A stretch of 64,000 nucleotides of DNA. Source: Nymphaea colorata. Lineage: Eukaryota; Streptophyta; Magnoliopsida; Nymphaeales; Nymphaeaceae. Positions within the stretch are counted from its first letter, which is position 1; each line of letters starts with the position of its first letter. The stretch is taken from positions 35,621,706 to 35,685,705 of the forward strand of contig NC_045139.1 in the NCBI RefSeq assembly GCF_008831285.2, in the 5' to 3' direction. The notes beneath the pieces were generated by a model. The model was not told the origin of the DNA. It saw nothing but the letters and a program-made list of their open reading frames with translations, and searched no databases. Position numbers and translations under genes: made by a program. Of this stretch, positions 57,180 through 64,000 are shown piece after piece.

Positions 57180-57653
57180 TAGGGGTGAACATAAGCCGGG
57201 TCGAGCCGGAGTTCAGCCATCTTGAGCTTGGCTCGACTAATGAAACTCGAGCTCCACTCGGCTCGAGAACAGCTCGAGCTTGACTCGGCTCAAGAACAAC
57301 TCAAGCTCGACTTGGCAGTTACGTGTTGAGCTCGAGCTCGACTTGATTAAGGCTCAACAAACTCGTTTGAATAGAATTGATATTCATTGTTACATGTTGA
57401 GCTTGAGTTCAACTCGATTAAGGCTCGACAAACTCGTAAACTCGTTTGAATATATCGACTTGATTAAAGCTCGACAAACTCGACTAAGGCTCGAGCTCGG
57501 CTTGGCAGTTATGTGTTAAGCTCGAACTCAACTCGATTATTTGAACGAGTCGACTTATGAACTCAAGTTCGATTCGTTAAACAAATGACTCGGCTTGAAC
57601 TCGTTCACGAGCCGAGCTTTAACGAATTAAGATCGACTTGTTGTTCACCCCTA
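57180..57653. mobile_element. hAT-like MITE, family 2 (unit IV, best preserved)
   Basis: 474 bp, TAGGGGTGAAC...GTTCACCCCTA, flanked by perfect CTTTTCAC at 57172-57179 and 57654-57661. This copy proves the 8-bp duplication that is decayed in units I-III. Frame 57280-57519 inside is noncoding. Confidence 0.92.
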
Positions 57654-58445
57654 CTTTTCACCCTCACTCACCTCATTATCCACATCACACTCTGTCCTCT
57701 CTCTAAGCCTCTACACCATCGCATCCACCATTGATCTTTGCTGCTCCTCTTGCTTGTGACTGTCACCATCAGAGCTTTTTGTCATGTGATAGCCGCCACT
57801 TGACACGAGAACCCAGACATGATTGGGGAACTCCTAACCCAATAATAGACAATGTGAAGATCACTTGGCTTTGGTTCAACTTTTAAAACTTTTACTAGTT
57901 CACACTAATGGCTAAATGTTCATTAATTGAGCCCCCAATAGACCCGGTATTTGGCCCAGCCCTACCTTGATCTCAAATTGAGACCTTGGCCTATGTCACA
58001 TGAGTGTGGGGTGCGGGTGCAGATACAGGTGCATATGAAACAATTTTTCAAAAAAAAAAAAGTATGGATGCGGCAATGATGTACATATATGTATATATGT
58101 AATTTATCATATAGTTATTAAACTGTTTAATAGCACTATTTGTCTATATTTGCATATAATCTTTTATAGTAGAGCTATTTTAGTCAGGTGTACATTTAAA
58201 ATAATTAGTTTTGACCTGATTCAACTGATTGCATAAGATGTGTTGTATTGTAGAAACTCCACCACATGGCTCCTGTTTAGGAGCACCCATGTGACATAGC
58301 CCTCCGTTAGACAAGATAGGTTGTAACATCAAATTTGGTAAGATTCAAAAATTTAGTCAATCAATAGCCAAAAAGCATATTATTCATTGTCAATGTAGAT
58401 AAATAGAAAACCAAAATCATCTCCTCCTACCTATCACACATTTTG

Positions 58446-58446
<1 letters not shown>

Positions 58447-58495
<49 letters not shown>
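58447..58495. repeat. (TA)n microsatellite, about 49 bp
   Basis: Uninterrupted TA dinucleotides; only 16-22 bp at the same place in units I-III. Confidence 0.95.
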
Positions 58496-58499
<4 letters not shown>

Positions 58500-59619
58500 A
58501 TAAATTAATTTATAAAAGGCAATTGTTCTGATGAAAAAGTAAAGCCTATGAAGTTTCAAATTTTTCGTACCTATAATTGCTTTGTTAGCTGAAATTCTAC
58601 TTTAATTCTAATGAATATATAGTTACCATATAGAGAAAGCACTATGGCTATAAAACACAAGTCTAAAGGTCTTTCTTTACATGATGCAATGAGCTCTTCT
58701 TCTAATTGTTAGTATGAAGAAGTTGTTTTAGATGTCATGAAGCTCCAACTTTTTTTGTATGTATTGAATCGTTTTCTCTGTTTTTTTTTCTTTTCCTTCT
58801 ATATTTTTCTTAAAGTTTGATATCCTTATTTCATGAGCCTTCTAGGCCAGCTTCCTTTGGCCTTTTCAATGGAAGCCACGTTATTTTCAAGATTTAGAGA
58901 AACCATTTAAACTAGATATCATTTATATACTAAATCAATATGTGAGTTCTTGTATTTTTTATTGCTTGCTTGTATTTTTTTATTTGAAAACTTATATTCC
59001 ACGTAAATGAATTCACGGCTCCTTATACAATTAGAAGGCCTTTTTGTTTAAATGACATAAAGAAGCAACTGTCACGAAAACATTTACCAAAAGGCTTGTA
59101 TGCAGTATGCCGATGTCCTGCTTAATTGTTCTTTAGTTTGTATCAATATTTGCTTCAAATATTTGATATCATTGCTTGTCAAAATGAATCATTAGCTAAG
59201 TTGAATTTTGATTCTGTTTTCGATACAAAACCAATACAACACAAGCATTTAGTAAAATCTGATATAGTATACAACAAAACCATTGATATTTTTCCTTTAT
59301 TTCAATTGTACTATGTGCATATAATACATGATACATCATGAAACTTGCATTCTCTTCCATGTGTGAAATGACATGATATGTAATGAAACTTGATTTTCTC
59401 ATAGCGTATTATTTATTCGAGCAAGTATTTTTTATTGCATAAACATTTATTCATTCTATTGATGTCATTCTCAATAACAATTGCTTCCTTCATCTGGGAA
59501 ATTGCAGATAATTGCTCAGTCTCTCTCTCTTTTTTTTTTTTGCTTCAATGGGGTCCAACGCATAGTAAGGATAAGAATGCATCTTTAGTTTATTCTTCTC
59601 CAACAGCATCGAGCTTTAC

Positions 59620-60045
59620 TGCAACACATACTAAGCATAAGAATGTACCTTCAGTTTATGCTTCCATAAACAATAATATAAAAATTCTTGGGCTTGGTAG
59701 GTCAATTACGTTTTAGCCTTTTTCTCTTTTATATTGCCCTGAATTTATCATCCATCTTAACTGCAAGCTTCCAACTCGTCCAACTTTTCAATATAATACC
59801 AACCTCATAAATCCTTTGCTTTGAGAAGGAGAAGGTTCTGAAGCGAAGTATTAATGAAATTGGTATTATATTGTGGAGTTGGAAGAGTTGGAAACTAGCA
59901 GTTAAGGTGGATGATAAATTTGGGGCAATATATAAGAGAAAAGGGCTAAAACATAAATGACCTACCAACCTCAAGATTTTTTATGCTATTGTTTGCGGAA
60001 ACATAAACTGAAGGTACATTCTTGTGCTTGCTAAGTATTGCAGTC
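59620..60045. repeat. Local inverted repeat, about 185-bp arms
   Basis: Arms 59620-59805 and 59856-60045: AAGAATGTACCTTCAGTTTA pairs with TAAACTGAAGGTACATTCTT, and CAATATAATACCAA with TTGGTATTATATTG. Units I-III keep only the right arm. No target duplication identified. Confidence 0.7.
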
Positions 60046-60089
60046 TAACTTGAATGCAACTTGGTGGTTTTCCTAGTCACATCAAGAAC

Positions 60090-60567
60090 CAGTGGCGGAA
60101 CCATATGTGGGTTGGTGTGGTTAACTGCCCTTAAAATTTCTTTATTTTTAAAGGGCATCTTTAACTAATTATCTTTATATATAGCATAGTCATAGAAAAC
60201 ACGTTTTTTCTTTAAAAAAAAGTTCAAAATGAAAAAAAAAACGCATGTTCATCGGGTTTTTTTCACTTTTTTCATTCTTTTTAGTTTTTTAATGCCAAAC
60301 AGCTTTTTTTTTTTAATTGTTGCAAATCTACTTATCTTTTGATGTTTGTGTTATTAGTTTTTCATTTTATTTTTTTCTCATTTTTAGTTTTTTAAAATTT
60401 TAAAAAATTTACCATATTTTTTTTCTTTTTTAAAAGCTTGACGTATTATACTGGAGAAAAACCTGACCATTTAAAACTCGAGACGTTATTTGTGACTATG
60501 ATATATAGGTGTTCCACCTATTTTTATACGGATGCCTCTCCAACAAAATTTTCTAGCTCGGCCACTG
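60090..60567. mobile_element. hAT-like MITE, family 3 (unit IV, best preserved)
   Basis: CAGTGGCGGAACC...GCTCGGCCACTG with perfect TCAAGAAC at 60082-60089 and 60568-60575, 478 bp. Confidence 0.88.
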
Positions 60568-61376
60568 TCAAGAACCCGTCCTTCCCCAAGGTGACAAAGT
60601 AATGAAATCAATAGTTGCTAAAGTTTGAGAAGTGGGATCCAATTGAAGATCAAATCTCCAGTTAGTCTTAAAGATTCAAATTTTCCAGTTAAGTCTTTAC
60701 AAATATTCATTTTTTTGGTATGCAATTTGCCTAAAAGCAGAAAAGAATGATGAAATGGAAAGGTAGACTGTGAATCTGCAAGATCCATGTGACTCTCTCT
60801 TTCTCTATCGTGTGAACGAGACACACTAGTGTTTTATTATCTGGGGAAACTTTCATTTTACCTTTTTACCCTAATTTCGGAAAAAGAAACTGCCTTTTGT
60901 GATTTTCTAATAAGCGCTATCCTTCTCCTAGAAACTCTTAAATAAGGGTTTGAAGTTAATCAACTCAATTTTGTTAATATTAACGTCTACCACTAGTGTT
61001 AGATCACATTATTGTCGTTTTAGCTACCAATTGTGCTTTTCAAGTTAAATTGAAAGCCCATTCTTTGCCGTTGCTAGACAGTTTTCAGAAAAGAAGTGTG
61101 CCCTTTATAGAAAATCACAAGAAATTGTTACCTTTTCAGAACTTAGTAGAAATGTAGGGTCAAAAGTGAAAAGGTTCCCATTGTCTATTAGCTCCTGCTG
61201 ACGCAAGACCTTGATCTTTAGTATGTTCACTTTTAGTTATCGCCACGGAATTCGTATGATTGATTTGGCGATTGTTATTGCATGAAAAGTATGTTTCTAC
61301 CTCTTTCTAATTCGTACCTCCATGATCAAAAGTTGGTTTCTAGTTGTTTCCAGTCGTTGCGCGCGGCCTTCGAATT

Positions 61377-61549
61377 AAGGGCGGAGTAAAAAAAATTTCA
61401 TGAAAAGAACCAAATTAAAGTTTTTAAATTTTGGCTAGGGCCAAAATATCATTTTTCAAGAATTTTATATAAAACAAGTAAAATTTACATATAAATAAAT
61501 AAAAAATTGAAGTGGGGCCAAGGTTCAAGTGGACCCTCCTTGGCTCTGC
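61377..61549. mobile_element. Short MITE, family 4 (unit IV)
   Basis: AAGGGCGGAG...TTGGCTCTGC; right flank TTCCAATA, left flank diverged (TTCGAATT). Confidence 0.5.
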
Positions 61550-61849
61550 TTCCAATACTTTCAGATCGACCAATGCTAATCTTTCAGCAAAATTGTTTTG
61601 CCGAATGGAGGGTTAAGGCTGTCTACAGGCCGAGTCGACCTCAAGCTAAGCAAGAACGAGTTAAACCCCAATGGCGGAACCACTTTGTGGCTGCTGTGAT
61701 CAATTGCGTACACCAGCCCATAAAGTTTGTTTTATTTATACTTATAAACTTCACTCATTTTCACTTTTTATGACTGCACATTAAAATTTGAAATTTAAAA
61801 GTAAGTGTCCGTTAACTAGAAATTTCTGGCTCCGTCACTGGATTGAGAC

Positions 61850-61864
61850 AACTCTTTACCTCGA
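61850..61864. other. Unoccupied Copia-1 insertion site
   Basis: CTCTTTACCTCGAAC runs without interruption where units I and III have ACTCTTTAC, then Copia-1, then TTTGCCTCGAAC. It contains one copy of the 5-bp target TTTAC. Confidence 0.93.
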
Positions 61865-61948
61865 ACTATTTCCCATACTGTCTCATATTTATCTCCCTTC
61901 TCAATATGAATCTGCGCCTTAGAAAACTCCTGCTTGAGGTCCTTAAAT
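61860..61948 (-). pseudogene. Unidentified exon-like remnant at the start of module B
   Basis: Minus strand, about 30 codons of hydrophilic, helix-prone sequence (FKDLKQEFSKAQIHIEKGDK...). Units I and III have lost most of it. The last codons lie next to the Copia-1 site. Family unknown. Confidence 0.3.
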
Positions 61949-62901
61949 CTGCTAGAAACATTGTTGATCGGCTATTCTCTATTTCATCTCGTGAGACGCT
62001 TCCATCACTTTGGCTACGTTTGATAGCCTTGCATTTGAGATCCGAGACTGTTTTAAAAGTTGTGCTATGTAAGATCTTCAATGTAAACAAACAGAAGATC
62101 TCAATAGCATAGGTCTCAAATCCATGTTATATACAAAAAACCAAACATTTAGGTTGTGTCTGTTACACTGTAGATCTGAGATTCACGATGATATGAGATC
62201 CAAGGATTTATGATCATACCATCCCCCGTCCGACCTTAAATCTATTATTAGATCCATGCTACTGAGGTCCCCAGTCTGTTTAAATTGAAGTTCTTTCAAA
62301 ACACACCCTTTTATACAACAGTAGATCTAAGATTCCAAGCTGTCATATACAACCTTAAAGTCTGACGGGGAGAAGGTCGAGATCTTCAATGATATCAGAT
62401 TACTGTAGATTTGTGGTAAACAAACAAACACAACCTATGAATGCGAAAGAACTAAACAAACCTTGGCATGTAACCTTTTGACCAAGAATTCATGCCTTCA
62501 ATGGATTTTCGCCACCTTTATGCTCCACATTTATTGATTTTCTGACTTGCAGGTTTGGCCTTTTGACAATCGAGCCAAACAGAGTGACCTAATATATAGC
62601 CTACCTAGGCTTGGGTTAAGGGGCAGATTGGGCAACTTGGTTTTCCAAAGCTCAAGATTGTCATCAAAATTTTTACTAATTTAAGTCGTAGCGAAGCCAC
62701 AAATTTTTGTTTAAGGGGTACTAATTCTTTTTTAAACTTTTTGGAGCACTTGTACGTAAATAAATAAAAATAAGGATGTTTCAATATATAAGGCAATTTT
62801 CTAGACAATGACCCACATCAATACAGAAAAAAGCTCATGGCCAATTGCATAAAATCACATAGCAGAAAGAAACAAAAGCACCACTCTGCATGTGATAAAC
62901 G

Positions 62902-63055
62902 TTAGGTGAAGGCAGGAGCAAGTTTTTCAATGGAGCATGTCCCATCCTCATGGATGATAAGTTATTTAAAGAGTTCCATCTCCAAACCCAGTTGTAGAAA
63001 AGGACTTGCTATTGAAGGAGGTCTAGGCAGACCTTATCAAGTCCCAAGCAACAGT
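62902..63055 (-). pseudogene. C-terminal exon remnant of an unidentified gene (copy 3)
   Basis: Counterpart of 13487-13640 with the same stop inside and TAA at 62902-62904; end reads SIEKLAPAFT. Confidence 0.35.
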
Positions 63056-63599
63056 ATGTCCAAGCTTGCAGCATATGTATCATGTGTTTGAGTTCAAGTA
63101 AACAGGGGCCATATGATATCTCTCAATAAAACAAATTAAGATCTAGGGAGTCATTTGACAATTATAACAGTATGTAGCAGTTTCTTTTGGGCATGAAATA
63201 CTATCTTATAGTATTCTATGAATCTGTCGTAATATTTGGGATAGATACATGAAACAGTAGCATATTGTTAATGATGTCAAACGACTCCTATGGTATCTGA
63301 AACTTTTAAAAATGTTTCAGGGTGTGTATTCGGCAGTGAAAATTAATTTCACCTGGCTGGTGTATCATGAACCCAAACAAGGGTATTTGAGCAAAATCAC
63401 ACCCACGTTACTATTGTTTCTCAAGAGAGCTAAGAGCTATTGTCTCACACAAGAGAGAAAGAGATAGAAGGAGAGAGAGAGAGCCCATAAAATGAGAATG
63501 CATAACAAAATTTGGAAACAAAAAATTCCATAGATACAAGAAAAGAGACATAGAAACAGTACTTGGAGATTTGAATGATCAATTATAACAGTGGCTGAC

Positions 63600-63770
63600 T
63601 GTATGAGACGCAGATGGATTGACATGGTTGAATTTCAGCTCCAAATGATCCAACATGCTATCTGTCATTTGAATGCTCAGAGTAACATTTGAATTGAAAT
63701 CAGCAAGTTGAGCTGCATCGGTTTTTCTTATAAGTTTTTGAAGATCTTTCTCAATCTTCAATAAAATACT
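63600..63770 (-). pseudogene. Internal exon remnant of an unidentified gene (copy 3)
   Basis: Contains KIEKDLQKLIRKTDAAQLAD and NSNVTLSIQMTDSMLDHLEL. This copy has TTCAG and TTGAAG before the exon, both usable as acceptors. Confidence 0.4.
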
Positions 63771-64000
63771 GAATTACAATATTAATGTTTAATTATGCCC
63801 AAAACAATTGTTGAATTTGGGTTTCAAGATTTCGGATCCTGCCCGGATCAACATTGGAGTCTGAACTGAAGTTTCAAGCAACATATTTGAAAAATGTGAA
63901 CACAAATTTAACATATTGACTTGAACTTTACACTGACAGATCCACCAGGAAGTGCAAGACGCGAGAGAAGACATGTTGGTAGGTTGCGGGACTAGGATCC

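Larger units (their letters stand above)
57654..60089. other. Noncoding DNA with full right arm of the long inverted repeat
   Basis: Holds the (TA)n tract (58447-58495), the right arm (58379-59497) paired with 46985-48018, and a second, local inverted repeat (about 59620-59805 against 59856-60045). The stretch 58728-59850 is missing from units I-III. Short frames at 59126-59402 are not genes. Confidence 0.55.
46080..64000. repeat. Tandem unit IV (outgroup copy, no Copia-1, with Copia-2)
   Basis: P4, module A (split by Copia-2) and the start of module B, cut by the window end. More diverged from I-III than they are from each other. It retains sequence missing from I-III: 48985-49660, 58728-59850 and about 45 bp near 61890. 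The Copia-1 site is unoccupied. Confidence 0.9.
61858..64000. other. Module B, copy 3 (truncated by window end)
   Basis: Matches 12499 onward of unit I. It has an extra stretch at about 61888-61935 missing from copies 1 and 2, and a (GA)n run near 63455-63482. On the minus strand 61860-61945 an uninterrupted reading RFKDLKQEFSKAQIHIEKGD followed by KYETVWEIVR is protein-like, but I do not recognise it. Exon remnants at 62902-63055 and 63600-63770. Confidence 0.6.

Noticed and set aside
1-64000. A new defence, biosynthetic or signalling system encoded here
   Set aside because: No intact host coding genes were found; everything coding-like is transposon-derived or a gene fragment. The interest is structural (duplication, capture, inverted repeats).

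Overview
This is nuclear DNA of a flowering plant. The evidence is AT-rich intergenic sequence, Ty1/copia LTR retrotransposons primed by initiator tRNA-Met, several MITE families with 8-bp target-site duplications, spliced-gene remnants, and fragments of plant genes: a promoter plus first exon of an ARIADNE-type (ARI7/ARI8-like) RBR E3 ubiquitin ligase, and a captured piece of a PLASTID MOVEMENT IMPAIRED1 (PMI1)-like gene. I cannot name the species. I see no intact protein-coding host gene, no rRNA gene, no convincing tRNA gene and no CRISPR array. All assignments rest on reading the sequence and on remembered family features; no search was run.

The window is a tandem array of one large unit in four states. 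The complete unit reads: (P) ARI-like promoter, 5' UTR and broken exon 1 on the + strand; (A) about 6.5 kb of noncoding DNA carrying five or more MITEs and a long inverted repeat; (Copia-1) a 5.5-kb LTR element; (B) about 4 kb of noncoding DNA with minus-strand exon remnants; (Q) ARI-like exon 1 on the - strand. Unit I is 1-17237 and unit III about 25197-43378; both carry Copia-1 (6980-12493 and 32839-38294). Unit II (17258 to about 25177) is a deletion derivative: the end of A, all of Copia-1 and nearly all of B are gone, with a TGAAGCC microhomology at 24313-24319. Unit IV (from about 46080, leaving the window at 64000) never received Copia-1; its intact insertion site is at 61850-61863. Unit IV instead holds a different, minus-strand element, Copia-2 (50054-56726), and keeps older sequence that units I-III lost. 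Between III and IV lies a spacer (43379-46080) with a fold-back repeat.

Inferred order of events: an ancestral unit with MITEs already in place; Copia-1 inserts into one lineage; that unit duplicates (I and III share the same mutated target-site duplication, TTTAC/TTTGC); unit II loses about 10 kb; Copia-2 enters unit IV; and a TIR transposon carrying the PMI1-like fragment sits inside the Copia-2 leader. Both Copia families show about 4% LTR-LTR difference by rough manual count. Copia-1 has lost its integrase core. Copia-2 has a lysine in place of the protease catalytic aspartate and has lost part of its RT/connection region.

I do not see a coherent new molecular system. The most notable points are the head-to-head ARI exon-1 inverted repeats at each unit junction (hairpin-RNA potential if transcribed through), the gene-capturing TIR element with a strong 32-bp hairpin, the non-canonical TA...TA LTR ends of Copia-2, and the empty-site/filled-site comparison that orders the array.
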